Assembly (NCBI RefSeq): GCF_024498195.1
Contig: NZ_CP101824.1
Span: forward strand, 3,038,001 to 3,102,000
Source of the DNA: Halovivax cerinus
GTDB taxonomy: Archaea; Halobacteriota; Halobacteria; Halobacteriales; Natrialbaceae
DNA: 64,000 nucleotides
Reading direction: 5' to 3'
Below, piece by piece: positions 9,209 through 17,396 of the stretch; the first letter of the stretch is position 1; every line of letters starts with the position of its first letter. The translations under genes and the position numbers were made by a program. A model generated the notes under the pieces. It saw nothing but the letters and a program-made list of their open reading frames with translations. It searched no databases and was not told where the DNA came from.

Positions 9209-9232
9209 CCTTTATAGTTACGTATCGTAACT
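9209..9232 (-). promoter_or_regulatory. TATA box overlapped by palindromic operator of the HxlR gene
   Basis: On the minus strand CTATAAAG lies at 9209-9216, 23-30 bases before the ATG at 9186, the spacing of a leaderless promoter. A perfect inverted repeat AGTTACG-TAT-CGTAACT occupies 9216-9232 and touches the TATA box. Binding of a dimeric regulator there would block or position transcription factor B. That the HxlR protein is the binder is inferred. Confidence 0.7.
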
Positions 9233-9253
9233 CGATTACTGATAGTTAGTCAC

Positions 9254-9496
9254 TTACTGCCCGTACGTTCGATCGAGATACGCCACGATCTCGTTACTCT
9301 CGGGCATTCCCGTAACGCCCTCGTCGGGATCGACGAGTACCGGAACGCCAGCCTGGCCGCTCACTTCCCTGACCGCGGGCCGATGCGATCGACTCGGGGC
9401 GACCTCGTGACGTTCGTACTCCAGGCCGAGGGAGTCGAGCTTGTTCTCGACTGTGGCACAGTACGGACACCCGGTGAGGCTGTAGAGTTCGAGCAT
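9254..9496 (-). CDS. glutaredoxin-like protein
   Basis: The 80-residue protein has the glutaredoxin/GST N-terminal fold with CPYC at residues 9-12, a cis-proline loop (AGVPVLVDP) and a C-terminal ESNEIVAYL helix. It should exchange dithiols with proteins or gamma-glutamylcysteine, the main haloarchaeal low-molecular thiol; its synthase gene is at 59300. Start at ATG 9496 gives the normal size. Confidence 0.88.
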   Translation of the reverse strand: MLELYSLTGCPYCATVENKLDSLGLEYERHEVAPSRSHRPAVREVSGQAGVPVLVDPDEGVTGMPESNEIVAYLDRTYGQ

Positions 9497-9828
9497 GCGT
9501 TTGACCGGTACTGTCACGGTGGGGAAAAGCCTCAGGCGAGGACGCGGTAACCGGGTAACTGGTGGGTAATTGCGAGTCGAATCGGTCGCGACGCCCGGCA
9601 CGTCCCTCCCACCCACGGGTACCATCGAACGTCGGGTCGGTTCACCGGCCGAATTCCATCTTCCGGGAGGGGTGGGCCGTTCGGAAGCGAAATGCGACGG
9701 GTACGCTGACGTCCGGACCAGGCGAGAGACGCTTCGTACGTCGAACCGTTCGCGGCCGGTAATCGATGTCGCCGTCACCACCCTACGTGAGCGAGAAAAT
9801 TATCACGACGTAGCCGTTCTCATTTCCC
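9497..9828. other. divergent intergenic region
   Basis: This holds the promoters of the glutaredoxin (minus) and DUF3179 (plus) genes. An AT-rich TATA-like AAAATTATC at about 9797-9805 lies 25-32 bases before ATG 9829. I see no coding frame or structured RNA in the rest. Confidence 0.6.
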
Positions 9829-10830
9829 ATGAACGTCCGTCAGGTCGTCCCGAAGGACGCGATTCCGAGCATCGACGCGCCGACGTTCGGGACGGAGTAC
9901 GTCGGCGGCGGGGACGACGACGTGATCGTCGTCGAGACGTCGCCACCGAAAGCGTACCCCGTTCGCATCCTGCAGTACCACGAAATCGTAAACGACGAAC
10001 TCACGGACGTGCCGTGGGAGGCGGGCCAGGAATCAACCAATGAGTTCGACGGCGCAGAACCGATCCCGATCGCCGTCACGTGGTGTCCGCTCTGTGCCAG
10101 CGCGGTCGTGTACGACCGGCGACTCGACGGCGACGTTCTGACGTTCGGCGTCAGCGGGAAGCTCGCCGACGACGATCTCGTGATGTACGATCGGGAAACC
10201 GACTCCGAGTGGAAACAGTCGACCGGCGCGTGTATCGCCGGTCGATACGAGAGCCGTCGGCTGCCGGTCCGTCCGAGCGCGGTCACCACCTGGCGAACGT
10301 TCCGTGACCGGTACCCGACCGGAGTCGTCCTCCAGCCGGTCGAAGACGCCCGGAGTGAAGCCGCGAGCGAGGACGACGTGCCCGCACCGATCGACTACGA
10401 CGACCGACCCTACGCGGGCTACTTCGACGGTGACGGCTTCGGGCTGGCCGCCCATCGCGGGACAGACGACGCCCGCTCCTGGGACCGAGCGGATATCGAT
10501 CCCAAAACCGTCATACTGGGGCTCGAGGTGAATAGCGACGCGGTCGGATTTGCGCTCCCTCGAGTGAACGCGGCGGGTGGTGTCGTCCACGAGACGATCG
10601 CGGGCACTCCGGTGGTCGTGTTCGCGACGGACGACGGCATTCACGCCTTCGAGAACCCGGGCTACACGTTCGAACGGACTGAGGACGGGGCGTTCCGGGC
10701 CGATTCGACGACGTGGACGGGATCGACCGGTGAATCGGCCGACGACCGGCGGCTCAGACGACTGCCAGCGCAACGGCTCTTCGCGTTCGCGTGGCAGGAC
10801 GATCACGGCCCGGACGCGTTCTACGGGTAA
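9829..10830 (+). CDS. DUF3179 domain-containing protein
   Basis: The 333-residue protein carries the DUF3179 pattern: YPVRILQYHEIVND, PIAVTWCPLCASAVVYDR, LTFGVSGKL, and LVMYDRETDSEWKQ. DUF3179 is widespread in haloarchaea and bacteria and has no settled function; the invariant CPLC suggests metal or redox chemistry. There is no signal peptide. A TATA-like site 25-32 bases before the ATG suggests a leaderless transcript. It is monocistronic here. Confidence 0.85.
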   Translation: MNVRQVVPKDAIPSIDAPTFGTEYVGGGDDDVIVVETSPPKAYPVRILQYHEIVNDELTDVPWEAGQESTNEFDGAEPIPIAVTWCPLCASAVVYDRRLDGDVLTFGVSGKLADDDLVMYDRETDSEWKQSTGACIAGRYESRRLPVRPSAVTTWRTFRDRYPTGVVLQPVEDARSEAASEDDVPAPIDYDDRPYAGYFDGDGFGLAAHRGTDDARSWDRADIDPKTVILGLEVNSDAVGFALPRVNAAGGVVHETIAGTPVVVFATDDGIHAFENPGYTFERTEDGAFRADSTTWTGSTGESADDRRLRRLPAQRLFAFAWQDDHGPDAFYG

Positions 10831-10942
10831 GTCCGGGCGAACCGAATTCAGACCACGACACGAACCCGGTGTGTCAGTCGGCAGCGACTGGCCGTATTGT
10901 GCGCCTGCGAAGTTTTTCACGGGATCGGCCGATCGATACCGC

Positions 10943-11420
10943 GTGGAGGCCCTACGCATCGACGAGATCGAAAACGAAGTTGGGACCGGCGACGATCCCC
11001 CGGCGGGCTGACCGACCCGCTCGGACCGACCGACGTCGCGACCACCTACTTCGACCTCGAACCTGGGGATAGCAACGCGTTCGGGTTCCACAGCTACGGG
11101 AGTCGGGAGGGGGTTTCGCCGTCAAAACAGGGACGTTCGAGACGGATGCCGATTGCGTACCGGTGAAGGAAGGACAAACCGTCCGCTTCGCACCCGGCGA
11201 ACTCGGCGCGGGTGGAATCGAGGTGGACCGCGTCGTTTCTCTCGCTGGGTGTATCCCCAGACGGACGGCCAAAACTTCGGTGGGACTGTCCCTATCGCAG
11301 CGAGGAAACCAGGAATGCGCTGGATCGCCGGACCGACGAAGACGCGCCAGAGGCGTCGCAATCGTCACCGTCAGCCGCGAGTGCGAAGCCGAAACGAGCC
11401 GTGGGGCACCGAATCGATGC
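10943..11420 (+). pseudogene. frameshifted cupin-domain protein
   Basis: Pieces of one cupin protein appear in order in different frames. They are an N-terminal start (GTG 10943, VEALRIDEIENEVG), then TTYFDLEPGDSNAFGFHSYG, then a strand ending TGTFETDADCVPVKEGQ with VRFAPGEL, then GWNRGGPR, then LRWDCPYRSEETRNALDR. The metal-binding His-rich loop and the FAPGE strand are typical of haloarchaeal small cupins. At least three frame changes are needed, so the gene is dead, barring assembly error in this G+C-rich stretch. The end is approximate. Confidence 0.75.
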
Positions 11421-11796
11421 CGGGACGCGGTGCCCGAGCCGGGATCGAGAGGCCGGATCCGACACCAGTTCGTTCGGGTGTTCACAGACGGGGTCCGTCA
11501 CTGCTTCGGTGACTCAGGGTCGACTGTCGGCCCGGTCTCTGCTCCGAACCGTTGCCGGTACCCGTCGTCCAGGCGTCAGCCTCGACACAGCCTCGTGGCC
11601 TCGTTCCGTCGAAATTCGGTTCCCAGTGACGCAATGAGTCACCACACCGGTCGAAACTCTCCTTCGCGATCGCCAGAATTGATATCGGAGGTCGGACGCC
11701 CCAAACCGGTTCTACCTGTCGAGTACTGCAGGTGGTTCGCTCCCAGGCTGTGACCACGACGGAAAGTATATATTGCTGACGCTATCTCGATCGCCC
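11421..11796. other. intergenic, possible cupin tail and a TATA box
   Basis: The first part may still be decayed cupin C-terminus. At 11767-11774 a TATATATT lies about 30 bases before the ATG at 11797 and is the likely promoter of the next gene. Otherwise nothing was recognised. Confidence 0.55.
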
Positions 11797-12312
11797 ATGG
11801 TCCTCACGAAGAGTGGACTCGGTGCAGTCCTCCTCGGAAGTGTCGTCGCGCTCCTGCACCTCGCACCCGGATACGTCACCTCACAGTTGATCGCGAACGA
11901 CGCCACTGCGATCGACTGGCTGGGATCGACTGCCAGACAGATCGTCTTCCTCAACGGATTCGTGAGTGCGATGGCGTTCGTCGTCGGGATCGGCGTCGTG
12001 TTCCTCCTCGGCTACTGGGCCGGATCGCGACTGGATCTTCGCCGCTCGTACCGGTCGTTCCTCCTCGTCGTCGGTGTTGGGGGTGGAATCGGGTACCTCG
12101 TCCCGATGCTGCTGGTTTTCGGATACACTGCGCTCGCGGCGACCGGGCCGTTCCAGAGCGATCAACTGGGGACGACGGCCCTCGTATTCCTCGGACGCAC
12201 CGGCGCAGTTGCGATCCAGTTCGCAGTAGTGGGGTTTGCCGGAGCGGCTCTGGCGACGCTCTCCAGCGGGACGGGGGTGACGGATCCATCCGACACGACG
12301 TCGATCGACTGA
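11797..12312 (+). CDS. hypothetical four-helix membrane protein
   Basis: The 171-residue protein has hydrophobic segments near residues 6-28, 50-75, 84-112 and 130-155, with a short polar C-terminus ending DPSDTTSID. The start at ATG 11797 agrees with the TATA box 30 bases upstream, so the mRNA is probably leaderless. No family recognised. Confidence 0.7.
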   Translation: MVLTKSGLGAVLLGSVVALLHLAPGYVTSQLIANDATAIDWLGSTARQIVFLNGFVSAMAFVVGIGVVFLLGYWAGSRLDLRRSYRSFLLVVGVGGGIGYLVPMLLVFGYTALAATGPFQSDQLGTTALVFLGRTGAVAIQFAVVGFAGAALATLSSGTGVTDPSDTTSID

Positions 12313-12430
12313 CGGAGGGTTGAGGGCGTTTCGGTAGGTCCGATCAGGAAGAAAACGCCCTGCGATACGACGACTGTTAGGTCACGAAATCAGGAAACGG
12401 ATCGTGTCCTCCGTCCGTAGCGTCGGGGCC

Positions 12431-12634
12431 TCACTCTTCGATATCGGCGTCCGTAACGGGCTCATCACCGCCTTCGTGTAGTTCAAGCGCCTCTGCGAGC
12501 ATCGAGAGGGCTTCGGCCTTGGTATCACCGTACGAGGCGACACCGGTTTCGAGGTCGACGGCAGTAATCTGGCCGTCGTCCTCGTGGACGAATTCGACGC
12601 CCTCGGTTGTGTCTTGCCGGGTCGTGCTCGACAT
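12431..12634 (-). CDS. HicB-like antitoxin-type protein (orphan)
   Basis: The 67-residue protein reads VEFVHEDDGQITAVDLETGVASYGDTKAEALSMLAEALEL, the partial RNase-H-like fold of the HicB family. In complete systems HicB neutralises the HicA ribonuclease. No HicA-like frame (dsRBD-like with a GSH motif) lies on either side, so it is an orphan. After its TGA the same frame reopens for 17 codons and ends in DPFPDFVT before TAA, which resembles a HicB tail and may mean the stop is a recent truncation. Confidence 0.75.
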   Translation of the reverse strand: MSSTTRQDTTEGVEFVHEDDGQITAVDLETGVASYGDTKAEALSMLAEALELHEGGDEPVTDADIEE

Positions 12635-12834
12635 AACGGTCCAAACGGGCAGGAGATTGATAAGCGTCGTACGACGGGTCCCGGACACGCCGTACAGCAG
12701 GTGGATGGGGTGCATTTGTGATGGTCGATTTGACCGACACGGGCCGACCGCGCGGTACGTTCAGTAGATCATCCCGACGCGTGATGGGCTGTTGTCGACC
12801 GACGAACGACGGGCTATGGACGAATCGATCGCCC

Positions 12835-13470
12835 TCAACACACGCCTCCGCCGCCGGTCGCGGCGCCGGCGCTGGCGCAACTGGCGGCGCTCGCGCTTGC
12901 CGCGGCGGCCGCTGTCGTGCCCGCGACGATCATCGCGGCGTCGTCGGTCCGGCTGTAGTCTTTGCACTCGCCCCACGCGACGGGTGCGATCTCGTCGTCG
13001 ATATCGTCGGCGGCCTCGACGGCCGCGCGGAGGTCGGCGGCGGTGAACGACGCGTCGGACGCGTATCGATCGACGAATTCGTCCGTGAGCAACACGCGGC
13101 GGCAGGTCTCGGCTTCGAACAGCCCGTCGCCGTCGAACGTGAACTGAACGTCGTAGTGGCGGACGTAGACGTCGTCGAAAGGACGCCGCAGCGCGCTCGC
13201 GGCCTCGGCCACCAGTTCCCAGACGAGGTCCATATCGGGATCTTCGACGTCCTCGCCGAGCGAAAAGCGCGCGATCGGGACGATGACCGGCTCCTCGTCG
13301 GGGCCCTCGTTGACGACGGCGACGCCCGTCACGCCGCAGTCGTCGATGGTGTACCCGCCGGCGTCGACGGCGTCCGCGAGCGCCTCGTCGGCATCTGACT
13401 GTCGGGATTCGAGGTCGACCTGTTCGTCCGGGGTGTCGTCGTCGAGAAGTCGCTGGAGTAGGGATCGCAT
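12835..13470 (-). CDS. haloarchaeal hypothetical protein, acidic with Ala/Ser/Gly tail
   Basis: The product has 211 residues from ATG 13470. The first 175 residues form a well-composed acidic soluble domain (VAVVNEGPDEEPVIVPIARF, DDVYVRHYDVQFTFDGDG). The last 30 are low complexity (TTAAAAASASAAS...GGGGVC) and end in Cys, which could form a short membrane-associating tail. There is no signal peptide. Function unknown. Confidence 0.65.
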   Translation of the reverse strand: MRSLLQRLLDDDTPDEQVDLESRQSDADEALADAVDAGGYTIDDCGVTGVAVVNEGPDEEPVIVPIARFSLGEDVEDPDMDLVWELVAEAASALRRPFDDVYVRHYDVQFTFDGDGLFEAETCRRVLLTDEFVDRYASDASFTAADLRAAVEAADDIDDEIAPVAWGECKDYSRTDDAAMIVAGTTAAAAASASAASCASAGAATGGGGVC

Positions 13471-13555
13471 GGTACCCGACCGGAGGACTGGTAGCCTCAT
13501 TTACGTTTTGGCGAGGCGGACCCGGTCCCAGCGGGACCAAGGATGCGCCCCGGCG

Positions 13556-13777
13556 TCAGGAGACCGTATGAGTGGCGACGGTCGTCTCCGCCCCGTCGTC
13601 GGTGGTGGCCACGGCTTCGACCTCGTCTCCGGCGGTGCACGAGTGGGAGACGGAACCGCCGATCTCTTCGATCGTGTCGGTATCGGAGGGAAGTAGTTCG
13701 AAGAATCGCTGTGGGGACAGAACGCACAGCTGAGTAGATGTCCGTCCGTGGGCAATCCTCCCTCGGAGGGGTTTCAA
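13556..13777 (-). pseudogene. truncated copy of the pilin-like secreted domain
   Basis: The last 45 residues of this frame (DTIEEIGGSVSHSC, DEVEAVATTDDGAETTV, ending THTVS) align with the C-terminal half of the domain in the lipoprotein immediately upstream (13774-14175) and in the pilins at 15497 and 16412. The N-terminal part of the frame has no similarity and there is no signal sequence. It therefore looks like a tandem duplicate that lost its front half. Confidence 0.6.
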
Positions 13778-14175
13778 GGAACCGTGTACCGATGTGCGAC
13801 AGCCTCCGAGCCATCATCGGCTATCGCTACGACACTAATCACCTGATCCGTCGAACACGATTGTGATGCGGAGTCGCCGACTTCCTGGATCGTGTCGTCT
13901 TCGAAGTCACAATCGCCACGAATCTCGAGTCGGTCCGCGTTTCCGCGGTTGGTGTACGTGACAGTGACGATTCCGTCGGCGTCTTGATCGACAGCGACGC
14001 CGGCATTGACAGTGTTTGCTGTTGGCTTTCCGGCGGATGGACTGTCCGGGTCGGTTGTGGCCGGTTGGTTCCCTGAGTCGTCACCCATCGGTCCGATGTC
14101 GTCCAGACAGCCGGCGATCGACGGAATCGGTATCGATGCTGCGAGTGCGGCACCGAATCGACGTCTACTGACCAT
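13774..14175 (-). CDS. Tat-type lipoprotein carrying a pilin-like domain
   Basis: The N-terminus (MVSRRRFGAALAASIPIPSIAGC) has a twin-arginine motif and a lipobox ending in Cys, so the protein should be exported folded and lipid-anchored outside the cell. A Pro/Ser/Thr linker follows. Residues about 60-133 form a beta-rich domain (AGVAVDQD, VTVTYTNRGNAD, IRGDCDF, QSCSTDQVISVVAIADDG) shared with the nearby pilins at 15497 and 16412. Two Cys likely form a disulfide. It may interact with or mimic pilus subunits; that role is inferred. Confidence 0.75.
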   Translation of the reverse strand: MVSRRRFGAALAASIPIPSIAGCLDDIGPMGDDSGNQPATTDPDSPSAGKPTANTVNAGVAVDQDADGIVTVTYTNRGNADRLEIRGDCDFEDDTIQEVGDSASQSCSTDQVISVVAIADDGSEAVAHRYTVP

Positions 14176-14325
14176 GTTCAATTCCAGGTCAATCTGTAGG
14201 CAACTTGAATTTTGTTATCTACGGTAGATCGGAGAGAATCCTAATTCAACGTACGTGGCGTTGATATAGACGTGTCGGGCTCACCGCGTATCGAACCTCC
14301 CGACCGAGAAAGAAGAGCCGGCTGG

Positions 14326-14559
14326 TCAGCGAGACGCGCCGTTTTTCCACTCCTGGGAGAACTCGGAGAGGTTCATCGCGGCCGCGCAGTGTTCACAGCA
14401 GTAGCGTTCCGAGGGTGCATACTTCGTCGGCGGGAGATCCGGCGGCTCGACCCGCACGCGGAAGAGAAATTCGGGGACCGTGGGTCGATCGCACCGGTAA
14501 CACTCACGGGGGTCGGGTGACTCGTCCGCATTGGCGGTCGATTGCCTGGCGGACGTCAT
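14326..14559 (-). CDS. small haloarchaeal zinc-ribbon protein
   Basis: The 77-residue protein has CYRCDRP near residue 20 and CCEHCAAAMN near residue 54, forming a four-Cys zinc site, and ends in a short amphipathic helix (SEFSQEWKNG). This layout is common among haloarchaeal small zinc proteins of unknown role. It is the first gene after the folded noncoding segment on its 5' side. Confidence 0.75.
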   Translation of the reverse strand: MTSARQSTANADESPDPRECYRCDRPTVPEFLFRVRVEPPDLPPTKYAPSERYCCEHCAAAMNLSEFSQEWKNGASR

Positions 14560-14722
14560 TCGCGGTCACCCTGAAGTGGGACGCGGAACCTGTTGGCAGA
14601 TCTCGAGATTTGGTAGTGGCCCTTAGAATCCGAAGTCCGTGTCAGGCATAGTTTCAACTCTCGATACCGAGAGCGGGCGAGACCTTTTTGTCTCGGTGGT
14701 GTATTTCGTAACATGGTGACTG

Positions 14723-14824
14723 AATCCCCGTCCAGGGATTTGGAAGCCAGACGTCTCGGGTGGGTACAACACCCGGGACTTTCTCTGCAGAGTCCCCTGC
14801 ATCGGATGGAGACGCTGGCTTCCA
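14723..14824. ncRNA. highly structured noncoding segment (candidate RNA or MITE)
   Basis: A hairpin AATCCC (14723-14728) with GGGATT (14735-14740) is followed at once by a long closing stem, TGGAAGCCAG (14741-14750) plus CGTCTC (14752-14757) pairing with GAGACG (14809-14814) plus CTGGCTTCCA (14815-14824). That is 16 pairs with one bulged base. Inside lie two further hairpins, GGGTG/CACCC (14758-14762 with 14770-14774) and GGGACT/AGTCCC (14775-14780 with 14791-14796). The strand and function are not known. A short inverted-repeat transposon remnant (IS200/IS605 end or MITE) is an alternative. Confidence 0.55.
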
Positions 14825-14986
14825 CCGGATTCTTCGAGGCCAGGATTTTTATAATTACTGGTGTATTTTTGGTATAGTAGTGTAATTACTTCGATGTATA
14901 AATGTCACACGAGGCGATTTTCAGCCACATATTTGAACATTTAATATAGTAAGAAAACAGGACAGCCTGAACGATTCTGGGTCAGA
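14825..14986. other. AT-rich noncoding stretch beside the pilin gene
   Basis: Markedly AT-rich (ATTTTTATAATTACTGG... and TTTAATATAGTAAG), unlike the rest of the window. It lies downstream of the first pilin gene on the minus strand. It may hold a terminator for that gene or a promoter for the structured segment. Confidence 0.5.
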
Positions 14987-15472
14987 TTATGGACAGTTCC
15001 ATTCCTCGGAATCGATCGTAGTCCACGTATCTTGCCCGTCTATGGATGCTACCACGGAAACAGACCCGGACTCCCCACTCCGAATACCGTACGCAGGTGC
15101 AGAATTAAGATTAGACTCTGAATCACATTCGAGAGTTACAACATCTCCAGGCCCGGAGAGAGTCTGGTAATTCCCGTTTGCGGCAGTAGAGGTGCTGGCC
15201 CCATCCCAATAATTGCCACGTACTTGCCATTCGTCTGCGTTACCGGAAGAGGTTAGCTCAATAGTCAGTTCATTGGCGTTATTGTCGAATTCGAGCGACG
15301 CACCTGACTGTGCTTCCTGGTTCACAGAATCACCGAAGTCCATCACGAGCGTCGCGATGACGGCCGCCAGAATCACCGTAATGGCAACCATCAGGATGAC
15401 ACCGATCACTGGAGACACTGCCCGCTCCTCTTCATCGCCAATCAGCAGCTTCTTGAATTGTATTGCTTTCAT
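14987..15472 (-). CDS. type IV pilin (class III signal peptide)
   Basis: The 161-residue protein opens with a charged leader and the pilin motif [18 protein letters not shown], where PibD cleaves before the hydrophobic helix that builds the pilus core. The N-terminal 50 residues are almost identical to those of the next pilin gene, including the DNA, while the head domains differ. The head has a beta-rich sequence with Asn, Ser and two Cys (LECDSES, EEWNCP). Its codon use is more AT-rich than the neighbours, suggesting transfer or fast change. Confidence 0.88.
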   Translation of the reverse strand: MKAIQFKKLLIGDEEERAVSPVIGVILMVAITVILAAVIATLVMDFGDSVNQEAQSGASLEFDNNANELTIELTSSGNADEWQVRGNYWDGASTSTAANGNYQTLSGPGDVVTLECDSESNLNSAPAYGIRSGESGSVSVVASIDGQDTWTTIDSEEWNCP

Positions 15473-15496
15473 AAATATCTGAACTGGGTGAGACGA

Positions 15497-15892
15497 TTAT
15501 GAGACAGTATGACTGTCAACTTGCGTCTCAACGTTGTTCGTGTTGTCAACTGCAACTGCAGTTACAACATCGTCCGTACTGCAAGAGGCAGTTGCTGTGT
15601 TCTCTACGTCGGAGATGGTACCGAAACCACTGCAGTCTCCTCTAACAATGATTTCATCGGCGGTTCCCTCTGAGGTCCAAGTGACTACCACATTCCCACT
15701 ACCATCATCCTCGATTGTAACCCCAGCATTGACTTCCTGTTGTACCGAGTCACCAAAGTCCATCACGAGCGTCGCGATGACGGCTGCCAGAATTACCGTA
15801 ATGGCGACCATCAGGATGACACCGATAACGGGTGAGACGGCGCGTTCGTCGTCCGATCCGATCAACTTGTCGCGGAGTATTGTTGCGTCCAT
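15497..15892 (-). CDS. type IV pilin with shared secreted domain
   Basis: The 131-residue protein has the class III signal [18 protein letters not shown] and hydrophobic helix, followed directly by the roughly 75-residue domain ([44 protein letters not shown]). Two Cys likely form a disulfide. It is 24 bases upstream of the previous pilin on the same strand, so both are probably one transcript. Start at ATG 15892 places the motif at the usual distance. Confidence 0.88.
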   Translation of the reverse strand: MDATILRDKLIGSDDERAVSPVIGVILMVAITVILAAVIATLVMDFGDSVQQEVNAGVTIEDDGSGNVVVTWTSEGTADEIIVRGDCSGFGTISDVENTATASCSTDDVVTAVAVDNTNNVETQVDSHTVS

Positions 15893-16411
15893 GGTTCGAT
15901 CGTCCACGGCTGCACGAACAGACAACGTTTTCCGGCGGTGGGTGACCGCCGTGTGCAGGTGAGCGAATCGGGATCGACTCACACTCTGCACGGCAACGTG
16001 TTCTGTCCGGTGCCGAGTACGACGAAGTGAGTGAACGGGGATAGTATAAATCTATCTGCCAGTCCGGATATCCTGACCGTTCCGATACCTGTAGTAGCAC
16101 CCCTTGTAGATTTCCAGCGGTAGTAGGAACCGTTCCAAGTGGGGCTTGAAACCGCTGAGGTGGCCGAAATTGGCGGATTTGTGGAATTTAGGTACGGAAT
16201 ATAATAGTTACGGACGAATCGGCGCCCGACTCGAGTCCCAATTTAACACGGCACTCCGGCCGATGGAAACTCGCGCGCACCTGACGAAGTCGCCCGATGA
16301 TCGGTCGATCGAGTACGGTTGAAACGGCCACGGTACTCCCCCCTTTCGCCGATTCGACGTACCAAGAGCACGACCGGAGCGTGCTCACGGCATCACCAGC
16401 CAAACCCCGGA
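15893..16411. other. intergenic between pilin genes
   Basis: The section near 16020-16060 contains an AT-rich patch (GATAGTATAAATC) that may be the promoter of the pilin pair, about 140 bases before the ATG. No coding frame with haloarchaeal codon bias and no RNA were recognised in the rest. Confidence 0.5.
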
Positions 16412-16810
16412 TCACGCAACCGTGTACGAGGTCACAAGACTCTCGGTCCCGTCGTCGTGAACCGCAACGACGAGTACCTCGTCCCCGGGCGAACACGACT
16501 GCGTCGTGGACTCACCCACGGCGTGCAAGTGAGTGGTCCCGAAGGCGCAGTCGCCGCGGATGACCACGTGATCGGAGGTCCCGACGGCCGTGTAGGTGAC
16601 CGAGACCGTCGTGCTCGACGGCTGATCGACGGTTACGCCTGCATCCACCTGCGGATCGACCAACCCAGTGAATCCGCCGACCAGGACGGCGAGCACGCTC
16701 GCCAGAATTACCGTGATCGCGAGTAGCGTCACGGCCCCGACGATCGGCGACAGCGCTCTCGATGCCTCCAGCGTTCCATAGCCCGCCCCCGCGTGTATTT
16801 CGTCCGTCAT
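16412..16810 (-). CDS. pilin-like protein with shared secreted domain
   Basis: The 132-residue protein has a variant class III signal (SRALSPIVGAVTLLAIT) and hydrophobic helix, then the same domain as in the 15497 pilin and the 13774 lipoprotein (AGVTVDQP, VSVTYTAVGTSDHVVIRGDC, TQSCSPGDEVLVVAVHDDG). The signal is less similar to the other two, so it may load into a different filament or act as a minor pilin. Start at ATG 16810. Confidence 0.82.
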   Translation of the reverse strand: MTDEIHAGAGYGTLEASRALSPIVGAVTLLAITVILASVLAVLVGGFTGLVDPQVDAGVTVDQPSSTTVSVTYTAVGTSDHVVIRGDCAFGTTHLHAVGESTTQSCSPGDEVLVVAVHDDGTESLVTSYTVA

Positions 16811-17396
16811 CGTTCGAGTTTCGGATCGTGACGGGCGGATCTGTCGACCGAAACGGCCGATACCGTCGTCTCCGTCCGTCCGATGTAACCGGTTCCAGAC
16901 ACCAATCACGAACATATAAAGGGTGAACTACGTTCAGATATCGCTGTCGTCCGCGCTCGATTGTACTGCTCCTTGAATCGATTTGACGGTTCTCCCTCGG
17001 TTTCCAAGACTCGCTTGAATCGACCAGCAACACACAGACGGACGAACCATTCCACCCCATCCCTGCTGAACCGATCTAGCCACAATCGTGCCGGTCGAGA
17101 TCCGTCATTCACATGGGCAGAGTTCGCTCTGGCCGGTGGGTGGGCGCGATCGAGCCGAGAGGTCACGCACCGTCGGCAACGATTCCAGGCCGCGGTGAGA
17201 GGCGGTCGTCCCGCCACGAATCGACATCACCACCGCCACTGGCGTGCGAACGGCGGACCCACACAGTCAGTGTCCGAATGACGCGGAACGACCCTCCGTA
17301 TCCTCCTTCGAACGGCTCTACCCGGAGAATTCGTCGATTCCCACCCGTCGGGACGAAGTGGGCAAATTCACATACCCCCGGTGCGAAGGCCCGTCC
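16811..17396. other. long intergenic region, nothing recognised
   Basis: No frame here has convincing third-position G/C or recognisable motifs. A minus-strand frame ending at 16906 is short and compositionally poor. The left end holds the promoter of the pilin-like gene (a TATAAAGG-like site near 16915 on plus numbering). Confidence 0.5.

Noticed and set aside
12835-13470. possible zinc or pilin role from the Gly/Ala-rich C-terminal Cys tail
   Set aside because: Only one tail Cys pair and no leader or hydrophobic anchor; too weak to assign.
14556-14825. 89-codon minus frame across the structured segment
   Set aside because: It runs through both arms of the stem, with no codon bias or motif.
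16906-17217. minus-strand 103-codon frame upstream of the pilin-like gene
   Set aside because: Third-position G/C is low and no recognisable motif; likely noncoding.
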